Shown here: positions 18,887 to 28,363 of the stretch, piece by piece | Layout: each line of letters begins with the position of its first letter | Position numbering within the stretch: position 1 is the stretch's first letter | Assembly: GCF_020524285.1 (NCBI RefSeq) | Contig: NZ_JAIVKX010000011.1 | Coordinates: forward strand, 124,001 to 188,000 | Direction: 5' to 3' | Source: Alloyangia pacifica | GTDB lineage: Bacteria; Pseudomonadota; Alphaproteobacteria; Rhodobacterales; Rhodobacteraceae | DNA: 64,000 nt | Made by a program: the position numbers and the translations under genes | Notes under the pieces: model-generated | What the model was told of the DNA's origin: nothing | What the model saw: only the letters and a program-made list of their open reading frames with translations | The model's database searches: none

Positions 18887-20042
18887 ACCCGCGCGCAGCC
18901 TTGCGCCCGATCCCGCCGCGGCGCATGTCGCCTTCTTCGGGCACAACGCCGGCGACGCCGCGGTCCGCCGCCGCGCCAGCGCCTTCCGGCGCGCCGGCTG
19001 CACGGTGACCGGCTTCATGCCACGCCGGGGCGAGATCCCAGCACCCGACTGGACGCTGGTGGACCTCGGCGAGACCCACGACAACGATTACCTGCATCGG
19101 ATCGGCAGCATCTTCTCCGGCGCCCGCGTCGCCGCGCAGCATGCGGATCTGCTGCGACAGGCCGATGTCATCTACGCGCGCAACCTCGACATGCTGGCCC
19201 TCGCGGCGCGAACCCGCAAGCTGCTGAAGCTACGAACGCCGCTGGTCTATGAATGCCTCGATATCCACCACCGGCTCATCGGCGGGTCTGCCGTCGCGCG
19301 AACCCTGCGCCATCTCGAGGCCAAGCTGCTGCGCGATTGCAGTCTCGTAGTGGTCTCCTCGCCGCGCTTCGTGAGCGAGCATTTCGACGTCTTCTACCCC
19401 GACCTCTGCCCTTCGTTCCTGGTCGAAAACCGGCTCATCCAGGGCGACGCTTTCGGACCGCGGCCGCGGCCCGCCGCCAAAGCGCCGGGTCGCAAGCTGC
19501 GGATCGGCTGGTTCGGCAACCTGCGGTGCAAGCGCTCGCTGGCGCTGATGCGCGCGCTGGCGCAACGCTTCCCGGATCAAGTAGAGATCATCCTGCGTGG
19601 CTACCCTGCGCCGGGGGTCTTCCCGAATTTCGATCAGGACATTTTAGGACTCGCCAATCTGCGCTTTGAAGGCCGCTACAAGGCACCTGAGGACCTTGGG
19701 CGGATCTACGGCGAGATCGACCTGATCTGGGCCGGCGACTGGTATGAGGCCGGCGCCAATTCCACCTGGCTTCTGCCCAATCGCATCTATGAAGGAGGCT
19801 ACTTCGCAACGCCGGCGCTGGCCCCCGACGGGACCGAGACCGCGCGTTGGCTGACAGCGCGTGGCGCGGGGCTGATCATCGAGGCCCCGGAGGAGGAGAG
19901 CCTGCCGCGGAAGATCGCCGAACTGCTCGACGATCCAAGCCCGATTGCCGTCTGCCGCAATCAACTCCTCGCCCTGCCCCGCGAGGTCTTCGTCGAAGAC
20001 GCCGCGACAACGCGGGGCATTCTGACCGCGGTCGGGCGCTAG
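18876..20042 (+). CDS. exoL: ExoL-like glycosyltransferase
   Basis: 388 residues with blocks I associate with succinoglycan glucosyltransferase ExoL: FFGHNAGDAAVRRRASAFRR, VDLGETHDNDYLHRIGSI, VIYARNLDMLALAARTRK, VYECLDIHHRL, RIGWFGNLRCKRSLALMRAL and LIWAGDWYEAGANSTWLLPN. ExoL adds an early beta-linked glucose to the lipid-linked repeat. ATG 18876 lies inside the last codons of the preceding GT2; an earlier in-frame start would only read through that gene. It converges on the next gene with a 4-base overlap of stops. Confidence 0.8.
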   Translation: MLGEPARSLAPDPAAAHVAFFGHNAGDAAVRRRASAFRRAGCTVTGFMPRRGEIPAPDWTLVDLGETHDNDYLHRIGSIFSGARVAAQHADLLRQADVIYARNLDMLALAARTRKLLKLRTPLVYECLDIHHRLIGGSAVARTLRHLEAKLLRDCSLVVVSSPRFVSEHFDVFYPDLCPSFLVENRLIQGDAFGPRPRPAAKAPGRKLRIGWFGNLRCKRSLALMRALAQRFPDQVEIILRGYPAPGVFPNFDQDILGLANLRFEGRYKAPEDLGRIYGEIDLIWAGDWYEAGANSTWLLPNRIYEGGYFATPALAPDGTETARWLTARGAGLIIEAPEEESLPRKIAELLDDPSPIAVCRNQLLALPREVFVEDAATTRGILTAVGR

Positions 20043-21190
20043 AATTCCGTCCAGTCCATCGCCCGAACAGGCTCCGGCTCGCTGCGCGGGACGTACACGG
20101 TGCCGAACCTTTCGGGGTGCTGGATCGCCAGCGACACCTCGGTGACATGCAGGGAAAAGGCGCCCGACAGTCGGGGGGGGCGCCCGGATCGGAGCGCCTG
20201 CGCCATCTCGGCCAGACCCAGCGCGAAATCCATCGGGTAGCCGCGCTTCGCCGTCGAGATCTCGCGCTTGTGCGCCGGCTCCAGCCGTCGCCCGCCATCC
20301 CAGCCAAAGATCTTCTGAGCCTGGCGCCGCACCCGCGAGGTCGGGATCGGCACAGAGCGCACCTGCGCCTTGAAGTCCCAGGTCTCTTCGACCTCGATGA
20401 TGCCGTCCTCGCAGAAGACCCGAAGATTGTGATCGTGCGGGGCGATGATGCTGTTGGTCAGCCGCGCGACCACCCCATCGTCGAATTCCAGGCACGCGCA
20501 AGAGAAATCCGGCGTGCTGTAATTCTCGGGCGTGTCCGGCCCCTTGTCGCCGATCAGCAGCCGCGCCACGCTCACCACCCGGCGCACCGGCCCGAACAAC
20601 GCGATCAGCCAGCTCAGCGCGTAGCCCGCATGTTCCAGCGTACAGCCGGTCGCCAGCTCGTCCGTCGCCGGCCAGGTCGCGCCGGTGCGGGTCACCCAGT
20701 TCTCGTAGCCGATCCTGTGCACCATCCCGTCGTCCATCTCGGCGTAGGCGAGCACCGGCTTGCCACGCACCCGGTCGTGAACCGCCTTGCAGAAGGTCTG
20801 CGCGGCCTCTCCAAGCACGCTCGCCGGCGCAGAAACGATGTGAAGTCCGCGCGCATTGGCCAGGCGCACCAGCTCCTCGGCCTGCGCAAGGTCGAGAGCG
20901 AGGGGCTTTTCCGAATACACATGCTTGCCGGCTTCGAGCACGCGGCGCGAGATCTCGTAGTGCTGGTCGGGGTTGGTCAGATTGGCGACGATTTCGATGG
21001 AGTCATCTGCCAGCACCGCGTCGAGCGAGTCGTAGCAGTCAACCCCGTATTCGCCTGCAAAGACCTGCAGCCGCTCCGGCGAACGATCGTAGACCCCCCT
21101 GAGATCAAGCACCTGCGTCCAGTTGCTCAGCGTGTTGAGATAGAGGTCGGCGACATAGCCCACTCCGACGAACGCGATACCAACGGTCAC
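20039..21190 (-). CDS. Gfo/Idh/MocA-family oxidoreductase
   Basis: 383 residues: Rossmann motif GIAFVGVGYVADLYLN, catalytic motif SEKPLALDLAQAEELV, then the C-terminal substrate domain (ATGCTLEHAGYALSWLIALF). Probably a sugar or sugar-nucleotide dehydrogenase for precursor synthesis. I chose GTG 21190 because GAGGG lies seven bases before it; the frame extends to TTG 21256 with no ribosome site. Only moderately similar to the other family member at 11683, so not a recent duplicate. Confidence 0.83.
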   Translation of the reverse strand: MTVGIAFVGVGYVADLYLNTLSNWTQVLDLRGVYDRSPERLQVFAGEYGVDCYDSLDAVLADDSIEIVANLTNPDQHYEISRRVLEAGKHVYSEKPLALDLAQAEELVRLANARGLHIVSAPASVLGEAAQTFCKAVHDRVRGKPVLAYAEMDDGMVHRIGYENWVTRTGATWPATDELATGCTLEHAGYALSWLIALFGPVRRVVSVARLLIGDKGPDTPENYSTPDFSCACLEFDDGVVARLTNSIIAPHDHNLRVFCEDGIIEVEETWDFKAQVRSVPIPTSRVRRQAQKIFGWDGGRRLEPAHKREISTAKRGYPMDFALGLAEMAQALRSGRPPRLSGAFSLHVTEVSLAIQHPERFGTVYVPRSEPEPVRAMDWTEF

Positions 21191-21348
21191 GACAGACCCT
21201 CTACCAGAGCCGGAACCGATGCGGGAAACCCAAGCCCACTCGGGCTCAAAACACAATTTCCAAGAATTCTAGTCACTGTCACGTTCCACATCCAAAATCA
21301 AAACTACAGCCAGGTCAGATGCCACAGGGCCCGGCCGCGCGATCCACC

Positions 21349-21377
21349 CGGGGCGTTCGGCCTCAATCAGCGCCCCG
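21349..21377 (-). terminator. GC hairpin after GT-C gene
   Basis: A 7-bp perfect stem (CGGGGCG/CGCCCCG) with a 15-base loop lies about 20 bases past the stop of the minus-strand membrane glycosyltransferase and before the oxidoreductase gene. No U-run follows, so it may be an attenuator or an mRNA 3'-end structure instead of a full terminator. Confidence 0.35.
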
Positions 21378-21397
21378 ACGCCTCATCCGGGACGACG

Positions 21398-23101
21398 CTA
21401 TTCGCGGATCTCGATCTGATCCCAGGTCAGCGTGGTCACGCCGCTGTCGGCGGAAATCTCGTCGAGCCAGTCCGGCACGGCAAAGCCCGGCCAGCAATCT
21501 GCGCCCTGGCGGAACAGCACCGGCACGAACTCCGCCCGGAACCGGCGGTCGCTGAAGATGCCGTCGAAGGCATCGTCGTTGCTGGCCCAGAACACCTGCT
21601 TGCCATCGCCCAGGCATTCCCGGTTGAAGGTTGCCAGAACGTCGGGGCGGTTTGCCCAGAAGGTCGCTTTGTCAAAGCTCGCGTGGTTGCGCATGCCGGT
21701 CTTCACCGGGTTGGCATGTGCCATTTCGGTCCAGTTCAGGCCGAGAAGGTCGTAGATGTAACCCTCGTAGGCCAGCGCTATGCCGCCGGCCGGTCCGACG
21801 CCAATCGACGGCAGGGGCGTCACCCCGTTGAGATAGGTGCCGAACTCCAGCCCGTCGCGGGTCAGATCAAACTCCTTGGTGATGTCAAAGCGCGATTGGT
21901 AGTACTGCATCCAGCCGATGCCGACGACGAGCAGCCCCGACGCCAGCATCGGCGCGCGGAAGACCCCGGCGCCGCACACCCGGACGAGGCAGAGCGCAAC
22001 GCCCAGGGCGAACGCCGCCGGCAGCAGCGGCATGATCGGCTGGTAGAAGCGCCATTGCGCGAAATGGTCTCCGCCAAGCCCGGCATAGACCGCCAGGAAC
22101 CCGAAGACCCCGGCCGCGGCGACGACCACACCCCGCGCGCCGGGCTGGCCACGCAGTGCGCCGAGCAGGCCCCAAAGTGCCGCAGCACTCCAGGCCGCGA
22201 CGAAGACCGACACGAAGGGCGACCCCAGCACGAAGCTGAGCGCGTACTTGCTCCCGTCGATGATGTCTTGCATGCGGTCCGACGAGACCTTGGCGTAGAA
22301 GGTGTTCGGGAAAGGCTGCCCGAAATAGCTCAGCCGGAACAGGCTGACTGCGGCGAAGGCGGTAAGAGCCAGCAACACCGCCGCCCCGAGCCGGAGGCGC
22401 AAACCCCGGTCCAGCAATGCTGACAGCGCCAGAAGGCCCACTGCAACCGCAATCCCCTCGGGCCGGATCAACGGAAGCGCAACGGCGGCGGCATAGACCG
22501 AGGCACCGGGTGCCGCCTCTTCCGCCTCGACGCAGCGCACCAACTTGGAGATGAGCAGCAGCGCCATGCACGACCAGAGCGCCGTCTCCATCATCGTCCA
22601 GACGCTCCACAGGAAATAGGCGGGGCTGGCTGCGAGAAACACGCAAAGCGCCAATGTGGCGTGCTGCCCGGACAGGCCCAGCCGCTCGGCAAGGCAGCGC
22701 AGCAGCCGCAGCGCCGAGTAGGTCGCCAACCAGGTCAGCAGACCTGTCACCAGCAGGATGGTCACCTCGGGCGTGACGGTCAGCCGGTAGATCAGCGCGA
22801 CCACCATCGTCCACAGGAAGCTGGTCGAGCCTTCGACATGTTCGCCGCCGGCGTTGTAGACATACCCAAGCCCGTTCGCGATATTCTCCGAGTAAGAGCG
22901 GGTGATCGCCGCATCGTCGATGCCGATTGCGGGCACACCTCCGGCGAGCATCGTGGCAAGCGCCGTGCCCAAAAGCGTCAGGAGCGCCGCGGCGAGAAGG
23001 TTGACAACCCCGCTTCGATCCAGCGCCATCCACTGCCGCTGCCGAAAGGCGCCATGCGACAGCGGAACATTGTCATGTCGGGTCGTGAGGTTCGACATCA
23101 T
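21398..23101 (-). CDS. GT-C fold membrane glycosyltransferase
   Basis: 567 residues with about ten hydrophobic segments and a soluble C-terminal tail. The first periplasmic loop carries the GT-C acidic signature DDAAITRSYSENIANGLG, then VYNAGGEHVEGSTSFLW, the pattern of AftB-like and related polyprenyl-phosphate-sugar transferases. It would use a lipid-phosphate sugar on the periplasmic side to modify a glycan. A GGAGG lies just before tandem ATGs (23101, 23098). Given the DPA-type operon at 50457-54404, polyprenyl-phosphoryl-arabinose is a possible donor; that is inference. Confidence 0.75.
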   Translation of the reverse strand: MMSNLTTRHDNVPLSHGAFRQRQWMALDRSGVVNLLAAALLTLLGTALATMLAGGVPAIGIDDAAITRSYSENIANGLGYVYNAGGEHVEGSTSFLWTMVVALIYRLTVTPEVTILLVTGLLTWLATYSALRLLRCLAERLGLSGQHATLALCVFLAASPAYFLWSVWTMMETALWSCMALLLISKLVRCVEAEEAAPGASVYAAAVALPLIRPEGIAVAVGLLALSALLDRGLRLRLGAAVLLALTAFAAVSLFRLSYFGQPFPNTFYAKVSSDRMQDIIDGSKYALSFVLGSPFVSVFVAAWSAAALWGLLGALRGQPGARGVVVAAAGVFGFLAVYAGLGGDHFAQWRFYQPIMPLLPAAFALGVALCLVRVCGAGVFRAPMLASGLLVVGIGWMQYYQSRFDITKEFDLTRDGLEFGTYLNGVTPLPSIGVGPAGGIALAYEGYIYDLLGLNWTEMAHANPVKTGMRNHASFDKATFWANRPDVLATFNRECLGDGKQVFWASNDDAFDGIFSDRRFRAEFVPVLFRQGADCWPGFAVPDWLDEISADSGVTTLTWDQIEIRE

Positions 23102-23874
23102 CGCGCCCTCCGATCAGCGTGGGTCATCGGCCCGCTGGGCCGTACTGGCTGCGTGACGCGCTTGAGGACGTCATGGCCGTCAGCACGCGCAAGGCGCACG
23201 CCGGGGCGGCACACAGTGAACAGGCGCCGGCAGTCGGCGAGCTCAACGGGTCGTGGATGAGCGGCGTCGGGACCGGTAGGGAGGGGCACACAAGCGAGCT
23301 GCTGTGACGGCGGCGAAGCGGGAGAATTCGATCTCGAAATCATGTTAACCAGTGGATGAGCACCCACCGTCCGGAAAGCTTCGCGAACAAATCAGTGCTG
23401 TGAAATGGATAAAGTCAGTCTCAATGACTTAGACCATAGTGGACCGGCCGGATTTCTTCGAAAGAATTTTTGGGCCGCGCGAGGGTCATGGACGAATTCA
23501 GGCCACAGACACCGGCGCAGCGCCGGGTAGCGCCCAAAAAAACAGCGATCAGACCCCACCCCTGCAGGCCAAGGCCCCCGAACCCGGCCAGATGAAAGAT
23601 TTGTCAGGAAGCACACCCGTCCCCGGACGACGTCACGCGTCGGTACCGCATTCGCCCCTGGGCGGTGCAGCATTTCCGGCCCTTCGCGGACGGAGGGAGA
23701 TCCAGCGAGGTGGTCGCGCGCACAAGCGAAGCTTGCCGGTCCCGCGCGGGGTCCAGCACCATCTGAGACGATAACACCTTACCTTGCGGCAACAAAGACA
23801 AGGGCTCGTGGAGCGAAGCCTCCGGTCGGATGCACTCACTTCGAAGGCCCGAGCCAAAGAATAGGAGGCAAAGG

Positions 23875-23889
23875 TTGACCCTAGGTCAA
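23875..23889. promoter_or_regulatory. Palindrome TTGACC-CTA-GGTCAA, possible operator
   Basis: A perfect 6-bp inverted repeat with a 3-base spacer at the border between the GC-rich and AT-rich halves of the large intergenic region. It shares the core ACCCTAGG with sites at 24633 and 29599. A regulator-binding role is inferred from symmetry and recurrence only. Confidence 0.35.
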
Positions 23890-24486
23890 AATTAATTTCG
23901 CGCAGGATCCGCACCGGCCAGCCGAATCATCCCCAAGAGCTTCACCAATTCTCAAAAATCCTTTTACCCTACGTAATTATACTTCATTGTACCGAAATGA
24001 ACAAAGCGTCAGATATTGAATTTGACGTACTTGCGGCATTTGCGCACTTTCCGGAAAATTATAAACGGATCGAACGGAGACAACCTGAGCTTACATATCG
24101 AAACACCCAACCCTCATGAAGATGAGATTTAACTCGCAGTTTACATTTATTTTTTTACGCACAGGTCGCAGCATCGGCCCGCAAGCAACGAAAGTTCTGC
24201 GCCCTTCCATCGTGGCAAGAAATAGCCATAACACGCTAATTTCTTGTGCACGAACCTAAAAGCGCCGGTACATCCGGCATCGCGAGACGCAAGAATAAGT
24301 CAGCATTTAGGCAAGACTTGAGCTTCGAAACTGAACAACTTACGCAAGGGCATTTTCCAAATTGTTCAATTCGGTTAATTATAAAGAATATCATTTCCAC
24401 CCCCGCCCAATAAATAATCCTCCGGAATAGAAGAGGGTTTCATTTAAGCAGACACCCTAAAAAATCATGTATTTATAGAGCCTCTC

Positions 24487-24500
24487 GGCAGAAATCTGCC
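24487..24500. promoter_or_regulatory. Palindrome GGCAGA-AA-TCTGCC, possible operator
   Basis: A perfect 6-bp inverted repeat with a 2-base spacer inside AT-rich DNA about 190 bases before the G8-protein start. It is too short for a terminator and has no T-run, so a protein-binding site is more likely. No regulator can be named. Confidence 0.35.
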
Positions 24501-24632
24501 AATACATTTTTGCATGCCAGACAACCGATATGATGCCGTTCTAGCTAAGCGCACCGAAATTCCAGACGGGAGCCGGTCTCGGACTGTTCTCGTTTGGACC
24601 CAAATTGCGTCTCAGGCCGGCGACCTACCCCT

Positions 24633-24642
24633 ACCCTAGGGT
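24633..24642. promoter_or_regulatory. Palindrome ACCCTAGGGT upstream of G8-protein gene
   Basis: A 10-bp perfect palindrome about 50 bases before ATG 24692, followed by a weaker GTCA-gtttg-TGAC repeat. Its position fits an operator near the promoter or in the 5' leader. The same CCCTAGGGT core recurs before the acyltransferase gene at 29728. Confidence 0.35.
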
Positions 24643-24691
24643 CAGTTTGTGACGCTTCGAACAATTACGAGCTGAGAAACGGAGAAAGAAT

Positions 24692-27600
24692 ATGGCTTCA
24701 GACCGCATCCAGGACCTCGTTGGTCGTGGTAGCACGACGTTGGAGGCCGCGATCGAGTCGCAGCAGGCGCTCCTTCAAAGCGCGAAGATGCATGCGCACT
24801 CCAATGACGCCGACAAGAGAAGCGACCATCTGGCGATGCTCGACCTCTTCCCCGACGCCAGCGATCCGGATGTCGCCGTAGCGGTCACTGGCGGTTCCTG
24901 GTTCGATCCCTCGACCTGGGCCGACGGTCAGGTTCCCGGCGACGGCCAGAAGGTCTACATCCCGCAGGGCATTTCCGTGGTCTACGACGGTGTCAGCGAT
25001 GCTCGCCTCGACCGCGTCGGCGTCGATGGCGAACTGCATTTCGCGGTCGATACCGACACCAAGATGGTCGTCGACACGCTGCTGACCAATTCGACCTCCG
25101 TGTTCACCATGGGCACCGAAGACAATCCCGTGCAGGCCGGGGTCAGCGCAGAGATCGTCATTCACCGCGACAATGGCGCGATCAACACCGCGGAAGACCC
25201 GAACCAGCTGTCCAAGGGCATCGTGGCGCATGGCACCACCCGGATTGCCGGCCAGGACAAAACCGACCACCTGCGCACCGCCGAGGATCCGCAGGCCGGC
25301 GACACCAGCCTGATCCTCTCCGAGCAACCCTCGGGCTGGCAGATCGGCGACAAGATCGTCGTCGCGGGCACGAAGCTTACCGGGCTCAACGAATTTCAGG
25401 ACGAAACCGCGATCGTGACCGGCATCGAGGCGCAGTCCGATGGCACCTATCGCGTCACGCTCGACCGCGCGCTGCAATACGACCACAGCACGCCCGAGGA
25501 TTTCGCCGGCGAGTCCTTCTCGGTTCCGGTCGCCAACTACACCCGCAACATCCGTATCGGCACCGAAACGACCGACGACGCCTACACGCTCGACGGCAAC
25601 ACCGTTCCGATCGACGAGCGCGGGCATGTCATGTTCATGCACAATGGTGACGTCTCGGTGCAGAACGCCGAGTTCTACGAACTGGGCCGCACCGACAAGT
25701 CGGTCGCGATCGACGACGACACCAACGTCGCCTCGCGCTATGCCCTGCACTTCCACCGCACCGGCGGCCAGACCGGCGAAGACCCCGCGCTCGCCGAGGG
25801 CAACGCGGTCTGGGGCAGCCCCGGCTGGGGCATCGTGCACCACGACTCCAACCTCGATGTGATCTCCAACGCCGTCTACGGCGTAAATGGCGCGGCCATC
25901 GTCGCCGAGGCCGGGACCGAAACCGGGATCTGGGCCGACAACATCACCATGAGCACCACCGGCTCCGGCCCGGGCCCGAAGTTCAACCCCGAGGACAGCG
26001 GCTCGACCACGCACGACGGCTACCTCCAGCAGTATGAGAATGACGCCTTCGGCCAGGGGGTCGGCTTCGCGTACAAGTCGCGGATGCTCGAGAACTTCGA
26101 CAACGTCGCGGTCAGCTCGTCCGGCGCAGGTTACCTGTTCTGGCCGATGGGCACCGACGACGGCTCGGGCCGGCACATGAACTCCGACACCGACGCCTTC
26201 GAGGCGACCTACGGCTACGATCCCTTCTATGGCCAGGACGAGTCGAGCGTCTCCAAGGTGCCGATCCGCTTCTTCGCCGACAACGAAGCGCTGGTTACCC
26301 CGATCGCCTTTGCCACCACCTCCGACAAGCGCCCGTCCGACACCGACCTGTCGTCGATCATCGAGCACATGGTCGGCTGGGAAGTGAACTTCGGCGTCGT
26401 GGGCTGGTATCAGCGCGACTACCTGATCAAGGACAGCGTTTTCGTCGCCTCCGAGGACTCGCTCTACCAGGGCACGAGCAAGGGTGTGCGTGGCCACGAG
26501 TTCCACGAGGTGAAGCTGGTCGACAATGCCTTCAAGGGCTTCGAGGTCGGCATCTGGGAAGACAACAACGACCAGGGCAACGAGTACAATCACGTCATCC
26601 TCGGCAATCTGTTCGAAGACAACGGCGTTGACATGGAGCTCGACAGCGACGCCTCCGGCAGTTTCTACATCGTCTCCGACAACTCGGCGGATTGGGCCAG
26701 TGGCTATGATGTCGGTCACCTCGAGGCGCAGGTGAACCTCGACAAATCCGACCTCGTGCTCACCGCCTGGTACGACCACTTCTCCGTCGTGGTCGACAAG
26801 GTCGATACGCTCGGCGCGAAGCAACTTACCTTCGGCTCCGAGGATGACCGCAACGGCGGTGCCAGCCAGAAGAGGTGGTGGAAGGAAAACGCCGCGAACG
26901 ACGGCTACTACACCGACGGCGGCTCCTATTTCCTGATGGTCGACATTCTGGTGGGCGACCGCGTCACCGGCACGGCCGGGGTGATCTCGGTACCGGTCGA
27001 GCTTGCCTTCGTGACAAGCCCTGCGGATCTTCCGGAAGGCGCGACAAACCTCGGCGCCCTGCCTGCCTTTGACAACTCGATCACGCTGGTCGATGTGCGC
27101 GCCCCCGGCGAGGCGGGCAACCTGCTCGACGAAGATCGCTTCGACCTCGGAAGCGGCGACAGCAGCACCGACACCGGAACCGATGGTGGCACCGACACCG
27201 GAACCGACGGCGGCATTGACACCGGGACCGACGGCGGAACCGACGGTGGTACCGACACCGGGACCGACGGCGGCACTGACACCGGGACCGACGGCGGCAC
27301 TGACACCGGGACCGACGGCGGCACCGACACCGGGACCGACGGTGGTACCGACACCGGGACCGACGGTGGTACCGACACCGGCACCGACACCGGGACCGAC
27401 ACAGGAACCGGTACGGAAACCGGTGGTGGCACCGACTATGCCGTGTTCATCGAAGCCGAAGACATGGTCCTCACCAACTACCAGATCGAGAGCAAGGGCA
27501 GCATGTCCGGCAAGGAGATGATCCGAGTCTCCGATCGGAGTATCGGCGAAGGGAACGCCTCGCACACATTCAATGGACCGACCGGGACCTACGACATCAA

Positions 27601-28303
27601 GGTTGGCTACCTCGACGAAAATGACGGCCAAAGCCGCATCGAGTTGATGGTGGCCGGCCAGACCGTCGAAAGCTGGAACCTTACCGCAGACGACAACGCG
27701 GTCCACGTAGGCCTGGCTGAGGGTGTGTCGATCGCATCGGGCGACGAGATCGTTGTCGTCGGATACAACCGGCACGGCGAGCTCGCTCGGGTCGATTACG
27801 TCGATATCTCCGGGGTTTCGGACTCGGCAACCACCGAGCCGGACATCGAGGACGAGATCGAGGCCCCCGTCGGCGGCGGCGGCTTCGCGGCGCACGTCGA
27901 GCTGGAATCCATGACACTGGACAACTACGTCGTGGAGCGCAGCCCGGATGCCTCCGGAGGTGAGCGCGTGAAGGTTGCGTCGAAAGCCGACGGCGCGGGT
28001 GTCGCAAGCTTCACCTTCGACGGCCCGGCCGGGACCTATGACCTCGACCTCGGCGTCTTCGACGAAGCAGATGGCGCCGGCGAGATCGCGATCCTCGTGG
28101 ACGGCAAGGAGGTCGGCTCCTGGGCCCTCGACGCCGACACCCACGCGGCCCGCGAGCTGTCCCTCGAGGATGTCGTGATTGGCGAAAACGCGACGATCTC
28201 GATCGTCGGGCAGTGGGACCGCGGCGAATACGCCCGTGCCGACTACCTCGAGATCACCTCGACCGATCTCGATGTGACCGCGACGGACGAGTTCCTGCTC
28301 TAA
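24692..28303 (+). CDS. Large surface protein: G8 domain, right-handed beta-helix, TDTGTDGG linker, two CBM-like domains
   Basis: 1203 acidic residues with no N-terminal signal peptide. In order: a short helical N-terminus; a G8 domain from about residue 67 (GGSWFDPSTWADGQVPGDG); a long beta-helix region (about 280-700, with YALHFHRTGG and GSPGWGIVHHDSN); a low-complexity linker (about 826-910); and two related beta-sandwich modules at about 916-1045 (FIEAEDMVLTNYQIESKG) and 1065-1195 (HVELESMTLDNYVVERSP) resembling CBM6/35-type modules. The end, TDEFLL, is acidic then hydrophobic, as in type I secretion signals, but no RTX repeats are present. Ribosome site GGAG lies seven bases before ATG. 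Probably binds or cleaves polysaccharide at the cell surface; activity unknown. Confidence 0.8.
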   Translation: MASDRIQDLVGRGSTTLEAAIESQQALLQSAKMHAHSNDADKRSDHLAMLDLFPDASDPDVAVAVTGGSWFDPSTWADGQVPGDGQKVYIPQGISVVYDGVSDARLDRVGVDGELHFAVDTDTKMVVDTLLTNSTSVFTMGTEDNPVQAGVSAEIVIHRDNGAINTAEDPNQLSKGIVAHGTTRIAGQDKTDHLRTAEDPQAGDTSLILSEQPSGWQIGDKIVVAGTKLTGLNEFQDETAIVTGIEAQSDGTYRVTLDRALQYDHSTPEDFAGESFSVPVANYTRNIRIGTETTDDAYTLDGNTVPIDERGHVMFMHNGDVSVQNAEFYELGRTDKSVAIDDDTNVASRYALHFHRTGGQTGEDPALAEGNAVWGSPGWGIVHHDSNLDVISNAVYGVNGAAIVAEAGTETGIWADNITMSTTGSGPGPKFNPEDSGSTTHDGYLQQYENDAFGQGVGFAYKSRMLENFDNVAVSSSGAGYLFWPMGTDDGSGRHMNSDTDAFEATYGYDPFYGQDESSVSKVPIRFFADNEALVTPIAFATTSDKRPSDTDLSSIIEHMVGWEVNFGVVGWYQRDYLIKDSVFVASEDSLYQGTSKGVRGHEFHEVKLVDNAFKGFEVGIWEDNNDQGNEYNHVILGNLFEDNGVDMELDSDASGSFYIVSDNSADWASGYDVGHLEAQVNLDKSDLVLTAWYDHFSVVVDKVDTLGAKQLTFGSEDDRNGGASQKRWWKENAANDGYYTDGGSYFLMVDILVGDRVTGTAGVISVPVELAFVTSPADLPEGATNLGALPAFDNSITLVDVRAPGEAGNLLDEDRFDLGSGDSSTDTGTDGGTDTGTDGGIDTGTDGGTDGGTDTGTDGGTDTGTDGGTDTGTDGGTDTGTDGGTDTGTDGGTDTGTDTGTDTGTGTETGGGTDYAVFIEAEDMVLTNYQIESKGSMSGKEMIRVSDRSIGEGNASHTFNGPTGTYDIKVGYLDENDGQSRIELMVAGQTVESWNLTADDNAVHVGLAEGVSIASGDEIVVVGYNRHGELARVDYVDISGVSDSATTEPDIEDEIEAPVGGGGFAAHVELESMTLDNYVVERSPDASGGERVKVASKADGAGVASFTFDGPAGTYDLDLGVFDEADGAGEIAILVDGKEVGSWALDADTHAARELSLEDVVIGENATISIVGQWDRGEYARADYLEITSTDLDVTATDEFLL
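27167..27421 (+). repeat. 24-bp tandem repeat coding Thr-Asp-Thr-Gly-Thr-Asp-Gly-Gly linker
   Basis: About ten imperfect copies of a 24-base unit encode TDTGTDGG inside the G8 protein, between the beta-helix and the first CBM-like domain. Copies differ mostly at third positions, so the reading frame is under selection. Acts as an acidic flexible spacer, possibly Ca-binding; copy number is likely to vary between strains. Confidence 0.9.
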
Positions 28304-28332
28304 GCCCCTCAAGGGCTATGCAACAGCCTGTA

Positions 28333-28359
28333 CAGGCGCGGCACCAGCGGCCGCGCCTG
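28333..28359. terminator. Bidirectional hairpin between convergent genes
   Basis: A perfect 10-bp GC stem (CAGGCGCGGC/GCCGCGCCTG) with a 7-base loop lies in the 60 bases between the stops of the G8 gene (28303) and the convergent membrane-protein gene (28364). A smaller AGCCC/GGGCT hairpin precedes it. It lacks a T-run, but stem strength and position fit a shared transcription stop. Confidence 0.6.
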
Positions 28360-28363
28360 CACG

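Larger units (their letters stand above)
23102..24691. other. 1.6-kb region without a convincing gene
   Basis: Two compositional parts. Bases 23102 to about 23870 are GC-rich with short open frames on both strands, none with a recognisable product; they may be gene remnants. Bases 23880-24600 are strongly AT-rich for this genome and read as non-coding. Within the region are an AGGAGG (23863-23868) next to the palindrome TTGACCCTAGGTCAA (23875-23889), the palindrome GGCAGAAATCTGCC (24487-24500) and ACCCTAGGGT (24633-24642). The ribosome site of the G8 gene (GGAG at about 24681) is at the right end. Probably holds the regulatory region of the G8 protein and of the divergent GT-C gene. Confidence 0.6.

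Noticed and set aside
23392-23914. Possible transposase remnant in the large intergenic region
   Set aside because: Short frames on both strands, but no DDE-type motif, terminal inverted repeats or target duplication could be found by eye.
27167-27421. Short regular repeats that could suggest a CRISPR array
   Set aside because: The repeats are contiguous 24-base units without spacers and stay in frame coding TDTGTDGG.
24698-28312. Very long open frame on the minus strand opposite the G8 gene
   Set aside because: It is a mirror of the strongly biased codons of the real gene; its product is repetitive Val/Gly/Asp/Arg-rich sequence with no domain, no ribosome site and no sensible context.
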